Positions 53,228 through 64,000 of a stretch of 64,000 nucleotides of DNA are shown here, piece after piece (the first letter of the stretch is position 1; the number at the start of each line of letters is the position of its first letter). Source of the DNA: Plasmodiophora brassicae (lineage: Eukaryota > Endomyxa: Phytomyxea > Phytomyxea > Plasmodiophorida); NCBI GenBank assembly GCA_036867785.1, contig CP145421.1, positions 496,001 through 560,000 of the forward strand, read 5' to 3'. The notes below the pieces were generated by a model that ran no database searches, was not told where the DNA came from, and saw only the letters and a list, made by a program, of their open reading frames with translations. Position numbers and translations under genes: made by a program.

Positions 53228-53246
53228 TCGCGGACTCCGTGCGGAC
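53228..53246. promoter_or_regulatory. CGGACT-type motif upstream of RPL35A
   Basis: GCGGACTCCGTGCGGACT contains two direct GCGGACT copies; read on the RPL35A sense strand this is AGTCCGCACGGAGTCCGC, resembling the palindrome at 8371 and 25084. Confidence 0.4.
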
Positions 53247-53372
53247 TGCGCGCCAACATTAGGGCACCGTCCTATATGTGTGTGGTGCTTAGCCTCCCAG
53301 CGGAAATTCGTCAGCACTCGTATTCTACTCTACATAGCACCGCGTATGTTACACCACGTACCAGTAGAATAT

Positions 53373-55466
53373 TTACCAGTAGTCTCCGCAAGAGCATTTG
53401 CCGTTGACGAAGCGGTGGTGACGAGTCAGGTCGCGCAGGAATATCTCCCTGTTTAGGACGGAAGATGCGTGCTTGACGGCGTCGTGGCAATCAGGACACA
53501 TCCGCGCAAGCTTGGCCATCCGGATTGGATCGTTGCAGTCCGGCTGCACCTTCATGACGTAGGCAATCGATATCTTCTCGCTGTGCAGAGACAGAGATCT
53601 TGCTTCGTCCTCGTAATGCGCGAGCGGTTTCATGATGAGCGACCCATCTGGTTTGTACCCGTCCTCCGCCAGCCGTTGCATCAGCTGAGTGTGGTTGTCA
53701 CGAAGTCCAGGGTCAGCATGGTACTGGATATCAGCGGTGACGAAGTTGATACTCTTGCTGGATTGCTGCAGAGTCGTGCGGCCGGTCTCCTTTAGCAGGC
53801 CTCGCGTCCGCATGCTTTCTCGGAGCCTGTTGACATCGTCGCTGCGGCCAGCTCGTGCGTACAGACTCATCATCAGGGCAAACGCGGACAGGTATTGAGG
53901 AACCGTGATGTCCGGCAACTGTAGAACCTTGGCAAACACACGCTCGGCGCGCTCCAAGTCGCTGTGTTCGCGGCAGCCAGTGAGTACCGCTAGCCATATG
54001 CGGATGTCGGGGCTTTCGATCTCAGACGCAAGCTTCTCGCACGTGTTGAGGTCGCCGGCTCGTCCATGGAGATCGACCAGGTACTCAACGTGCTGAACGT
54101 CGCGAGGAATCTTCCAGGTCTCATCGAATTCGGTCAGGAATTCTCTAGCGCGGCCGATATCGCCAACATGAGCGCAGGCCACCAGAAGACCGGACAGTGT
54201 CCACTTCGTCGGCGTCAGACCAGCGGCCTTGAGCTGGTTGAACACGTCAATCGCATTCTGAAGCGCACCTTGGTTGCCGTAAGCGCCAATCATCGCGTTG
54301 AACGTGACAAGGTCAGGTGTTGACGCTTCGCAATGGGAACGGAACAGTTCCTCGGCGCGGTACAAATGCCCAGCATTGGCGTAAGCTGACACCAAAGTGC
54401 TCAGAACGACGTCATCCAGCATGAGCTCCTTGCCGACGCAATACTGATGAACAGTTTGCAAAGGCGTGATCTCGGAAACGCGACCAGCGGCACTGATCAG
54501 GCTGCACAGAACGGGGATCTCGATGTCGTATCCTCTGGGCACCATCGAGTTGAATGCCTGCATGGCCTGCGATACGCGGTCGACCTTCGCCAGGGCAGAC
54601 AGGATCATGTGGAAGATGAGCGGGGTCGGCGGCACCTTCAGCGCGTCCATCAGCATGATCGAGTTCAGCGCAGACTGCCAGCGCTCTTGCTGTAGCAAGG
54701 CGCGAACAACGTTGGCGAACATGTCCATGTCCCTGAAGTGTGATACACAGTTCGTCCGGATCAGGCTCAGGATTCGCTCAGCGATGTCGGCGCCCTGCTT
54801 GCTGTTCGCCTCGACACACATCAACGCAAAGTTCCGCAGCAACTTCTGGCTGACCTTGACATGATGGTTCGACGAGTGTGCGACCAGCACAAGCGCATCA
54901 TTGGCACGCCCCGCTGCCCTGGCCAACTGCGACATGGCCATGATACCGTTGTGGGTCCGAACAGGCGGCCCGATCTTCATGTACATGTCGAATGCCTCCT
55001 GGAACATGGGCGGGTCCGTTTTCGTGCAGGCGTCCACGAACGCGCAGAACATATTGTCGTTGATGGGAACAGTCCTCTCGATGGCGTCCTTGAGCACTTG
55101 GATGCCCTTCGTGGGCAGGCACCGCTTGCAGAATTGCATCATCGGCAGGAACGTACGCGCATCGGCACGAAGCCCCGACTCGAGCAGTCGTTGATAAACG
55201 CTCCAAACCCGTTCAGCATCATTGTCGAGCTTGAAGATCTGCGCGGCCAACTGGACCGTCGGCCTCTTCATGAAATCCTCCGACATTTCACTGAGGGACA
55301 ACGTCGGTGCCATGTCCGGGGTCACCACCGCCGGGAACTTCTCGCTCTCGGGCACCGCCGATGACGTGAACCGCTGCCCGCGTACGAGTCGCTGAACGCC
55401 CGACGCCGCATCGACACGCCATACGCGCGAACAACGAACAGCGGATCGGGCAGTGGCGCGCATCAT
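53373..55466 (-). CDS. PPR protein with DYW deaminase domain (organelle RNA editing)
   Basis: A single exon of 697 residues from ATG 55466, with an Arg-rich, acid-poor N-terminus (MMRATARSAVRCSRVWRVDA) typical of a mitochondrial presequence. The middle is a tandem array of pentatricopeptide repeats (for example VTFNAMIGAYGNQGALQNAI, DVFNQLKAAGLTPTKWTLSG, MILSALAKVDRVSQAMQAFN). The C-terminus is a DYW cytidine deaminase: LSLHSEKISIAYVMKV with the HxE zinc and catalytic motif, then MCPDCHDAVKH (CxxCH), and the exact ending HHRFVNGKCSCGDYW. In plants and a few protists such proteins carry out C-to-U editing of mitochondrial RNA. The E1/E2-like linker (YLSAFALMMSLYARAGRSDD) is also present. Confidence 0.93.
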   Translation of the reverse strand: MMRATARSAVRCSRVWRVDAASGVQRLVRGQRFTSSAVPESEKFPAVVTPDMAPTLSLSEMSEDFMKRPTVQLAAQIFKLDNDAERVWSVYQRLLESGLRADARTFLPMMQFCKRCLPTKGIQVLKDAIERTVPINDNMFCAFVDACTKTDPPMFQEAFDMYMKIGPPVRTHNGIMAMSQLARAAGRANDALVLVAHSSNHHVKVSQKLLRNFALMCVEANSKQGADIAERILSLIRTNCVSHFRDMDMFANVVRALLQQERWQSALNSIMLMDALKVPPTPLIFHMILSALAKVDRVSQAMQAFNSMVPRGYDIEIPVLCSLISAAGRVSEITPLQTVHQYCVGKELMLDDVVLSTLVSAYANAGHLYRAEELFRSHCEASTPDLVTFNAMIGAYGNQGALQNAIDVFNQLKAAGLTPTKWTLSGLLVACAHVGDIGRAREFLTEFDETWKIPRDVQHVEYLVDLHGRAGDLNTCEKLASEIESPDIRIWLAVLTGCREHSDLERAERVFAKVLQLPDITVPQYLSAFALMMSLYARAGRSDDVNRLRESMRTRGLLKETGRTTLQQSSKSINFVTADIQYHADPGLRDNHTQLMQRLAEDGYKPDGSLIMKPLAHYEDEARSLSLHSEKISIAYVMKVQPDCNDPIRMAKLARMCPDCHDAVKHASSVLNREIFLRDLTRHHRFVNGKCSCGDYW

Positions 55467-55781
55467 GCCGGCACGTCAGCTGCGCTGCAATTCGCGGTAT
55501 CCGCCGGGAAGACCGACGCGACGCTCTTCGGACTCGGGGGACCACCGTGGCAGGGTGCAGCTCTCGGCCAGCCGCATTTCCGGACGCATGTGCCAACTGG
55601 CTGCACGCCGAATCGGGAAGTGTGTGTATTCCCCCGTCTGACAGTGGCAGACTCTGCGCCACTTACCGAATGTCCGTCTCGCGACTCGACGGTAACGCGG
55701 AACTGCACATCGATGCAGCGCACGCGGTCGGGGGGTGCCGGGTGTGGTCATTTTTCCGGAACGGGCGGGGCGGGCCGCCGT

Positions 55782-57101
55782 ATGTTGGCGACAGCAGCGT
55801 CGGCGATAGCGGGCGGCGCGTGCGTCGTCGGCGGGTGCTGGACGCACTGGCGGTGCCTGGGTCGTCCGCCGGCGTCGTGGAAGCTGGCGCGGGCCGCGTT
55901 CGGTGGGTCGTTGCGTCCGCCGCATGAGGACGGGTGCGCGCCAGCAGCGCGGCATCTGGCGTTCGCCAGCGGTGCTGCCTTATCCGGATTCGCGCTGATG
56001 GAATCAGCGTTTGGTCACGTTGGGCTGAATGTCGTTGATGGGTTGCATCCTCTGCTTCCCACAATTGTCGGCAGTGGTTTGCTGGTAGGCATCACAAGAA
56101 GGGCTGGCTAGGCTGATCGACCACTGATACATTCACACCAGGCGGGGATTGGTGCTCAAATCGCACGAGGCAGCATGCTGACGCACATAATGCAGTGTGG
56201 GTTTCAGTCGTCGGGCAGACGCGAATCGGCTGTCAGTGCTATCACGGCGGGTGCTGCCGCTGTCGGAACATCGCTGGTCGGCCATCTGAACCCGGACCTG
56301 TTCTTCGTCGATCCCAGCGCCGCTAGGCACAGCATGGACGCTGCCATAATGTTTGATGGATCATCTATGGTCGCGTTTACCGCAGCCGGGCTACTGTTCA
56401 TTGCTCTCAGGTTGGTTCGAAACGTCACAGAAGCATGAAGAAAACGAACCGCGGTATAGGCAGCATGGTTTCACGAAATCGAACGTTATTCCAGTTCTGG
56501 GTGCATTCTCGTCAGGTGCCCTCGTTGGTCTCGGATGTGGACTCATGGGCCTGTAATCAACAGAATTGTCAAGTTCTCTACCGTGGATCCTGATAGTGGT
56601 TCTGGTCTAGAACTAACGCTCAGAACATCGCTGCGTTAACGAGCCTGTCTTCCGCAGCCGATCCCTCGGTTCTACTGGTACTTGTGTAACTGAAGTGTAC
56701 TGCGTTCTGTGCTCAATCTCGTTTAGGGCGTTGCGACGGCTGTTGCTGGCAACGTCTTTATTATGCCCCGCATCAAGCGGTTGCCAGACGATTCGTCCGC
56801 GTCTGTGGTGGTGGACTCGCACGCTGCAAGCGTGAACCAGTCGATCATAGGTTCAACGCTATTCGGCATCGGTGGGTTTGTGTCTTTGCGCATGCACTCG
56901 TTCTCACCTAAGCGCGTATCAGGGATGGGACTGACAGGGACAGTCCCGATTGCTGCATTAGTAAGCCTTAGCACTGGCTCGACAAGCGTATGGGTATGGA
57001 CAGCCTCGATGCTAGCGGGGACTGCCTCAGTCCAACTTGCCAAGCATTTGCGTTATAAGCGTCACAGTTCAACGCTATTGGAAGAATCGCCGGCAGCATA
57101 G
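55782..57101 (+). CDS. YeeE/YedE-like membrane transporter (sulfur transport family)
   Basis: Plus-strand gene; exon 1 55782-56084, exon 2 from 56142 and later exons to the stop at 57099-57101. It encodes several hydrophobic helices in the two-fold repeat pattern of bacterial YeeE/YedE proteins: LAFASGAALSGFALMESAFG, AGIGAQIARGSMLTHIMQCG (where the family has GCTSGHG), MFDGSSMVAFTAAGLLFIAL, VIPVLGAFSSGALVGLGCGL and NQSIIGSTLFGIGGFVSLRM. Bacterial members import thiosulfate through conserved cysteines; here the first Cys motif is lost, so the substrate may differ. Eukaryotic copies are patchy, so transfer from bacteria at some time is plausible, although the gene now has typical local introns. 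One intron (about 56553-56727) is long. Confidence 0.65.
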
Positions 57102-57391
57102 CTGACGTTATCTTCACCATACATGCAATTATTATCATCGTACTGGGACGCGAATCGAGGCATTTCTGTGACCTGTGACGGTCGGATCGGTATTATCAGT
57201 CGCCCAGAGGCAGAACGCACTCACGGTCGTGCCCTTCTGGAACAGTACAGTACCGCCCTGCTCTGTAACGTGATCTTCCGAACGCGGCTCCGTTTGTCTT
57301 CCAGCGGGTACAGCGCCCGTGCGACCTGGAATCTGCCATACCGTTTTGGATACGTGCCGTCTTCACGCCAGTTCCCGGTTGTGGCACTCGT

Positions 57392-59236
57392 ATGTCACCT
57401 ACTGTGCTATTACTGATCTGTTGCATCGCATCATCTGCGGGGCGGCTAGTCGTCGTTGACCTGAGCGTCGATGTTGGGAGTGTCGCGCCCGACGGTGTTC
57501 CTGTTGACGCGCTGCTGGTGAACGGTCAATTCCCAGGGCCCGAGATCCACGCGAACGCTGGCGATCGCCTGGAGATCACCGTTCGCAACCAGCAACTCAA
57601 CGGCAGCATCTCGATCCACTTACAGTAAGCGACGCGGCCCGTCGAACGATCTGATCCTGCTTACACCGCGTAGCGGTATCGCACAGCATGGGACCCCGTT
57701 CTATGATGGTGCGGCTGGCGTTAATCAGGCCCCGATTCCTCCTTTGTCCCAGTACACACTCCGTGTCCAGGTTCGCGTCAGGGGTATCACATCCGTTCGA
57801 GCAATAGCTTCTGAGATCGCTCCACAGCTGGGGGAACGCGAATCCGGAACGTTCTTCTACCACGCCCACAGTGGCCTGGACCAGAGCGTGGTCGGCGCTC
57901 TCATTGTCCATAATGACGAACGCGATCACGCCGTGATGAACTACGACGACGAGCGAGTCATTCTGCTGTCAGACTGGTGGCATGCATCGATGGAGTCGCT
58001 GATCGACGGTCTTATGGGAACACCTTTCAAATGGATCGGCGATGCACAGTCCATCCTGACGAACGGCCGTTCTCCTCCGTCGTCCTGTTCTGATTCCACT
58101 GTGGCGAATGCCGCCTTGTGCCCTATGGACGCGTTCACCGCCGTCACGGTTGACCCGGACAGGACGTATCGGTTGCGTATTATCAACGCTGGCGGCCTCG
58201 GCTACTTCACGTTCTCCATCGTTGGCCATCCGATGACGATCGTTGAGGTCGAGGGCACCATTACGGAGCCTGTCGTCGTGGACCATCTGGAGATCAACTC
58301 TGGCCAGCGATACTCTGTACTGATCACAACGAACCAGACGTCCGCATCCAACTTCTGGATGAAGACTGGAGGTTATCCATCCTTGTCTAGTGCTGTAGCA
58401 TGAGCTGTTAGACTGACCGGACCATCACAGTGCGTTATCGACCGTCGGGCCCTACAAATGGGTACGCCCTGCTTCGGTACTCTTCTAAGTCAACAAACGT
58501 TCCTCCTGCATCAGAACTTCCAGTCCTGCCAAAGGAAAAGGTCGGGTGGGTTCTTGATCAGTTGCATCCGAAGTTCGACGAGGATCGCTGCCCGACGGGC
58601 GACCCTGACACGACGCTTGTACTAGTCGGGCGACAGAAATCCTTATCTCGTGGACGTGTCATCTGGGCAATCAATGATATCGCATTGGAAATGGAGGACA
58701 TTCCAGGGGGCTCCATGCTGAAACATGCATATGACGGCACTTTGGACACGCTTCCCGAGAACCAGCGCCCACTGGCTGCCGTTCCCGTCGGGTCTGTAGT
58801 CGATGTCGTTCTAGTGAATACGGCGGCGCTGAACGGCATCTGCGAAGAGCACCCATGGCACCTTCATTCGACGTCGTTCTGGGTGCTTGCACGAGGCAAC
58901 GGGTCGTTCGATCCGGAGGCAGCTGCCCGGGTCCAGAGGCATTCCCCAATTCGCAGGGACACGGAGACGCTGTACCCATTCTCCGGGGCGTACTTCCAGC
59001 ACCAGCTGTCGCCAGGGCAGCATTGCGGATGGACACTGCTAAGGTTTGTGGCTGACAATGCCGGTGTCTGGCCGTTTCACTGCCATGTCATATCTCATAT
59101 GGTAAGCCCTGAGCGCGCCTACGCAATTGAGTGATTCGCTAAGGTTCCGCAGATCATGGGCATGGCTGTAGCGATCAATGTTGTACCAAGTAACGGATAC
59201 GGGACTCTAGACCCACTGCCAAGCGACTTCCCGTAA
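57392..59236 (+). CDS. Multicopper oxidase (laccase/ascorbate-oxidase type)
   Basis: Exons 57392-57624, 57674-57770, 57828-58371, 58431-59101 and 59153-59236 give 542 residues, a usual length. A signal peptide (MSPTVLLLICCIASSAGRL) precedes three cupredoxin domains. Copper ligands: SIHLHGIAQHGTPFYDGAAG (usual HWHG reads HLHG), TFFYHAHSGLDQS (HxH), HPWHLHSTSFWVLARG (HxxHxH) and WPFHCHVISHM (HCHxxxH, with the type-1 Cys). All type-1, -2 and -3 ligands are present. It is secreted and likely oxidises phenols or metals. The intron 57771-57827 is 57 nt with no stop, so it could be read through, adding 19 residues before LGERESG. Confidence 0.92.
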
Positions 59237-59811
59237 ACAGCGCCGGCGAGCGAACTCCAGATAATCACACGATATAATACACCAAGCGCGGTGCGCATCT
59301 AGTAGAACGATCATTCATTGCAACTCCAACCTGCTGAGTCATACAGCGTGTTGCGTCAGGTACCACACGAATGGGCCGTGCGGCATAAAGTCTACGAATC
59401 ATTTCGGGCGCGTGCATTGACGTCGATCTGTGGGTGCTGAGAAGCGACATGACGACTGCAACGTAATCTGCCCACCGCTATCCATTAGCGATGCCCTTGC
59501 AACTCCGTCCGGTGCATCCTGATTCCGGGAGCAGCGTACTCCAATGGGAGATGCAACTTGTGCTCCCTAACGTTCTCCTTTCAGCATAGGTTTCACCGAT
59601 CTCGCGCCCCATGCTCATCGTGCCTCAGGCACCTCGATTGGATCTGGCTTCAGGTCAAACACGTCGAACTTATGTGTGGACCATATCTTTCCGCCTCCGG
59701 CGCTCATACCACGACTGGACACACACAAATCTGCCCCAATCTTGATAATTTGTGCAACGATATGTTATTTAAACATAATCCTGCGCATTGACGGTACATA
59801 ATGTCATCGAT
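59237..59811. other. Gene-free stretch
   Basis: 575 bp with no supported gene between the oxidase and the tRNA. Small frames on both strands show no family features. Confidence 0.5.
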
Positions 59812-59897
59812 GCCTCTGTGGCCGAGTTGGTTAAGGCGTCAGATTTAAGACCTGATTCGCTGAAAGGCGAGCACGGGTTCGATTCCCGTCGGAGGCA
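59812..59897 (+). tRNA. tRNA-Leu (anticodon TAA)
   Basis: 86 nt, class II tRNA without an intron. Acceptor stem GCCTCTG/CGGAGGC with discriminator A; D arm TGGCCGAGTTGG (A box); anticodon loop TTTAAGA, anticodon TAA reading UUA; long variable arm (TTCGCTGAAAGGCGAG); T arm GGGTTCGATTCCC (B box). A TTTTT terminator follows at 59902-59906. The anticodon stem has one A-C mismatch at its inner base pair. Confidence 0.95.
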
Positions 59898-60247
59898 TCA
59901 TTTTTGCGAGCCGTAGCAATTTGTGCCGACGAAGGTGAACTGCTGGAGTCCTCTCTTTCGACTGTCCTTGCCCGCCTGGTGCTCAACCTTCCTGGTTTGC
60001 GTGCGCACTGTGACAAAGAACGTTGCTGCCACCGGACACGATTTGTTCTGAATGCCACGTTATGCATCCGCAGAACCACCCCCGGAATCGTCTACTGCTT
60101 CCGCCAGGCCATGCTCTGCAGAACCGAACAAAATAGTATTCGAGATTACGGGAGAGGGGGCGCCGGCCGTCCAATCGCCAGAGTTCGCGCGGGATTTTGA
60201 TTCCGTTTTGGCACTGGCGGACCCGCCGCCGCTGTGCATGATCCGAC

Positions 60248-63200
60248 ATGGTGATCGTCGACATTGACAAGGAGAACAACCCGGACGCGGCGCGGACGTC
60301 GGACGAGGGATGCCTTGCACTGTCGGACAAGGCGCCCGGGTCGCGAGAATGTTCCCAGTGCGCGTGCTTGCGCGAGCAGTTGATCAACGTGACGGAGGAC
60401 GCCCGCGAGTTCGAACGGAAGTTCAGCGAAATCCGGAACGAGGGCGAGCGTCTGTATCAGTCGTACGAGATCAAGTGTTCGAAGTTGAAGGATGCCATCG
60501 AGTCGAATATCAGTCTGAGCGACGAGAACCAGCGATTGTATGATCAGAATCAGTCGCTGGCGGAACGGCTGGCAATGGCGCAGCAGAAGCTGGCGAATGT
60601 GGCGTGTAACGCCGCGCAACCGGTCAATTATTCGGCAGACTTCGACCGCGTTAACCGCCTATGCGAACAGCAGGCGAAAATGATCGATGAACTCAGAGCG
60701 CAGCTTAGCGAGGAGCGGCTGGAGGCCCAGCAGAAAATCATTGGCCTCAATGCCCTAGTCGAAGAATCGAAAAAGCCTCCGTTTGAGCTTAAACTTGAGG
60801 TAAGGCATTTCGTCATTGCTCCAGCAAGCTGTCTTAATGTCAGTTGCGCAGGTTGTCGTTCCAAATCGAATTTCGGCCGCTGAAGCTCGGGCGGCGGAAT
60901 TGTACACCGTTGCCGACTCGGAGATCCTCCAAGGCATGTCGTCGCAAGAACTTCGCGAGCAAATCGACCAGATCTGTATCAGCAATCAACTGCTGCGAGA
61001 CGAGGCGCGCGAGCTCAATGCTAAGGTGATCGAGCTAGAGCAGAAGATCGCCAAGAAGGAAACGACAATCGAAGGTCTGCAGGCGAATGTCCAACGCACC
61101 AGTGATTTCGAGGCTCGAGCGTCGGCTCATGAAAACGGTATGCGCGCGGGACCGGCGCCTGGATTACATGGCGTGTCTTGACAGTTGGCACCCAGAGCTT
61201 CACGCTGTTCAAGGCGACCTGAACTCTGCGCTGAAAGCGTGTTCCGAGTTACAACGCGAACGGGAAGACCTTATCAGTCGTATCGATAGGCTCAGTCACC
61301 AGATAGATAGGTCGGTACCGACGTGCAATCATGATCCAGAGTGGCATCTGACGATGAGTATGTAGTGAGCGACGGACGTTCCAGGCTGAAGCAGAAACGA
61401 GCGTTGCGACTATCAGCGACCTTGAAAGGCAGGTCACGGAAGCAAAGGTGCGTTTCCAAGCTGTTAGCGCCGTCGAAAACCTGTTGTTTCATCGTCGCGC
61501 TCTAGGCGGAAATATCGCGTATCCGAGGTGCCGAAGTCCAACTTGGAACGATTCGTGAGGAAGAGCAGAAACTAAGAGCGCAACTGGTGCAGCAGGAGGC
61601 AGCATACAAGAATGCACAGGTGCGCCGGTTCTGCGCTTGTTGCATAAGTTGTACCCAGAATTCAACTCTGCGGTACAGGCCGATCTGAGGCGTGTATATG
61701 CTAAGCATAAGAAAGACTTGGCGGATCTTGAGGCCACCTATCGTCAAGGAGATTACATCCAGCGATATGAGCGCCTCGCGTTGCGGAGTCGTCATGTCGA
61801 TACCCTAGCGAAGGCTGTTAATGTTGCCGTCCCTCGTGTGAAACGTCTCATCGAGGTACCGCTCTGAATCTGATGCGAATTGTCGCTAACTGTTATTTTA
61901 GATGAACCACGAAATCGCTAATGCTTTGTGTCAAAATAAGCAGCAATTGTCATCTGAGTGGCAAATGCTCGAGCAGCAACGAGCAGAAGCAGAGAAACGA
62001 GTTGACGATTTAGAATCTGAGCTGCAAGACGCGACACGTCAGCGCCACGATCTGTGTCGGCAGGCAAGTGAGCGATGCAGCAAGTGGCTCTTATCCGGTT
62101 TTGAAATTGTTTATACTAGTTGGATACATTGAAATCGAGGATGGCGTCCCTTGAACAGGACATCGAATGGGAACGCCAACAGAAACAAGAACTCGTTCTT
62201 GAGAAGGAGCGTGCGATCGCGGAAATTAAGTATGTTCAGATTCAGGTGGGCAACGTGACAAGCACTGTCATGAGTTATGGCTAATCGGTGCAGACGATTG
62301 TTCGCGCTACTGTTTCCGAAGCTGTGCACAAGAGCCAGACTTCCTCAATCGTTTCCTCTCTGAGGAAAGATATTGAGCAGCAGAAGAAGGAGTTCGAAGC
62401 GCAGACGTCGGCACTGGCGGACCGAGAATGGGAACTCTGCAAAGCCCGAACGGCAGTTGAAGAGGAAGCTGCTGCCAATAGTTTACGGCAGTCGCAGCTC
62501 GAATCTGGTTGGTTGGGAGTTGCTGGTGTTGGAGTTTATGTCGTGTGACAAATTGCTTTAGAGCTGGCGCGCCTGCAAGACCTGGAAATCAAGGCTGCCT
62601 CTGGCCAGTCAGAGTTGCGACGCTTGCGTCGTGAGAAGGAAGAGCTCACAGAGTTCATTGAGCAAGAACGTCAGATCAGCTGTCAACGGATCGTGGACTT
62701 GGAGTACAGTAACCGGATGCTCACAGACGAGCTCACAGCTGCACAGGTACGGTCACGATTGCTCAGCAGAACTCGCTCTGACGGTATGTTATAGGCAACG
62801 ATTCACTCCCTTCAAACCAGCATGGATTCTCGCGAGCCGGACAAAGAGCTTCAGATCGCACTGGAGACGATCGCTGCTCTGGAACAGCAGATTCAGGCTG
62901 TCAGGCTTCACCCTTTCGTCCGCCATTTCTTTCCTTGCTGACGGTTTTTCAGGACGCGGCTACTGCTGAAGAGCGACTCGAGATGAGCACCCAAGACGCG
63001 GCTGGTTTCCGCCAGCAAGTGCAAGAATTAGCCGTGTTGCTTCAGTCCCGTGATGCGACGATCATTGTTAGTAGGCGTCGCCGAGTACTGGCGCCACTCG
63101 CCTCGTAACCTCGTTTCGTCAGGCACTTCGCGAAGAGATAGCTCGTCTGAATGACCGCAGTGCGAACGATGCCCGCTCGTTTGCTGAACAGCTCGAGAGT

Positions 63201-64000
63201 GCTCGTGCGCAAACGGCAACAGCGGCGGAGCGTACTGCAGCGTTTGAATCGAAGATTGCCAAGCTCCGGCAAAAGGTATTCATTGGCTTCGCAGCGATAC
63301 TCAGCGACGTCATTGGCTAATTGCTGGCCGATATAGGTCAAGGATATATCGGACGAAAAGACTGACCTGGAAGCACGGAACAATGAGCTGACTGCGGAAC
63401 TAGAAGACGCGGAAGCACATGCTCAGCGTCAACTGGACATCTCGAAGGACACCATTGCCTGCCTCAAGGTGATGCTGGCCATGGTACGCTATTTGTCGAC
63501 CGTCTCAATTCCTTGGCACAGGTGGAGCGCGATGACCTCCAGCGCCGTTTAGAGGATTTATCCTCTCGTGCAGCGTCTCTCGAGGTACGCCTCTTCTAGG
63601 CCCTCAGTGTAATTTGCCCGTGTGTTAAGCAAATGCATGCAGGGACGTTGTGAAGCAACCGAAACGCGTCACGCCATGTTGATGGAGTCGCACAAGCTCG
63701 TCGACGGGCAAAGGCAGCACCTTCAGGTACATTGCAGTACTCGTCCCTGGTTTTCTATGGTCACAGTGCCTCCCTCAGTCAAGAGTCGAGGAGCTGGAAC
63801 GCCAATTGCGTTCAGACGTGGACGCATACAAGCAGAAGATGGCAGAGTTGGAACGGGTAAACGAATCCATTGTGGAACAGCTACGTGCCGCAGGTTCCAG
63901 TTCCGCTCCTCCCGACCTATCCGAAGGGTCACCGTTGCACGAGGAGCTTGCCAGATTGCGCGAAACGCTGGAGACTGAGCGGGCAGAAGCTGCTGCTAAA
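60248..64000 (+). CDS. Long coiled-coil protein, 5' part (runs off the window)
   Basis: Starts at ATG 60248 with MVIVDIDKENNPDAARTSDE and a short CSQCACLREQ cluster, then continuous heptad helix interrupted by many 45-70 nt introns. The first exon runs to about 60800 (to KPPFELKLE, donor GTAAGG). Later exons include AADSEILQGMSSQELREQID-type helices, QKIAKKETTIEGLQANVQRT, VQADLRRVYAKHKKDLADLE, SALADREWELCKARTAVEE and SPLHEELARLRETLETERAE at the window edge. No motor or globular head is visible in the part present. It could be a centrosomal, kinetochore or nuclear-envelope filament protein. The gene is cut by the end of the window, and about 14 introns are inferred rather than proven. Confidence 0.8.

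Overview
The window is nuclear DNA from a compact, GC-rich, unicellular or simple eukaryote. The evidence is very short GT-AG introns (mostly 48-70 nt, and one GC-AG intron), a spliceosomal U2 snRNA, a spliceosomal cyclophilin, a proteasome subunit, a KDEL-tailed ER lectin and a tRNA-Leu, with about 40 genes in 64 kb on both strands. Some contents point to a protist with flagellated stages and mitochondrial RNA editing: a CDKL-type kinase, a TRPML-like channel, a MEF2-type MADS factor, a PPR protein ending in a full DYW deaminase, and a candidate Dam1/DASH subunit. Intron size, GC and gene density would suit a plasmodiophorid-like rhizarian, but that placement is inference. Where I list exons I joined them by eye, checking reading frame and family alignment; no transcript evidence was available.

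Layout. 1-7.2 kb: TRPML-like channel (3' part), two tiny minus-strand genes, BAR protein, CDKL kinase, a basic unknown protein, CWC27. 7.2-8.4 kb: U2 snRNA and a 157-bp foldback. 8.4-16.4 kb: alpha-solenoid protein, TBC1D12/14-like RabGAP, low-complexity G(F/Y)xxN-motif protein, MADS factor, a small unknown protein, Dad1-like protein. 16.4-19.4 kb: a ~3-kb element with terminal inverted repeats and an inner inverted repeat around a Ty3/gypsy-like gag-protease remnant. 19.5-25.1 kb: PSMA4, a coiled-coil protein, QCR7, a secreted helical protein, ESF2/ABT1. 25.1-26.3 kb: scrambled Tc1/mariner-like transposase remnant. 26.3-34 kb: PH-domain protein, BCL7-like protein, UBE2E-type E2, coiled-coil protein, THOC6-like WD40 protein, a small protein, FkbM methyltransferase. 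34.8-50.8 kb: two inverted copies of a PL14 polysaccharide-lyase gene enclosing APP1-like phosphatase, CSN8, PITH protein, CH/EF-hand protein, GNA1 and a PIAS/Siz S UMO ligase. 51-64 kb: ER lectin, RPL35A, PPR-DYW, YeeE/YedE-like membrane protein, multicopper oxidase, tRNA-Leu, and the 5' part of a long coiled-coil gene.

The genes do not form one pathway; this is ordinary housekeeping content in mixed order. Themes that recur are ubiquitin/SUMO/proteasome (E2, PIAS, CSN8, PSMA4), RNA processing and ribosome biogenesis (CWC27, U2, THOC6, ESF2, RPL35A, PPR-DYW), and secreted or surface polysaccharide and phenol chemistry (PL14 pair, multicopper oxidase, GNA1 for UDP-GlcNAc). The most interesting points are the inverted PL14 duplication with tandem-repeat growth in one copy, the composite TIR element, the DYW editing factor, the Dad1 candidate, and an AGTCCG/CGGACT palindrome shared by the start regions of ribosome-related genes.
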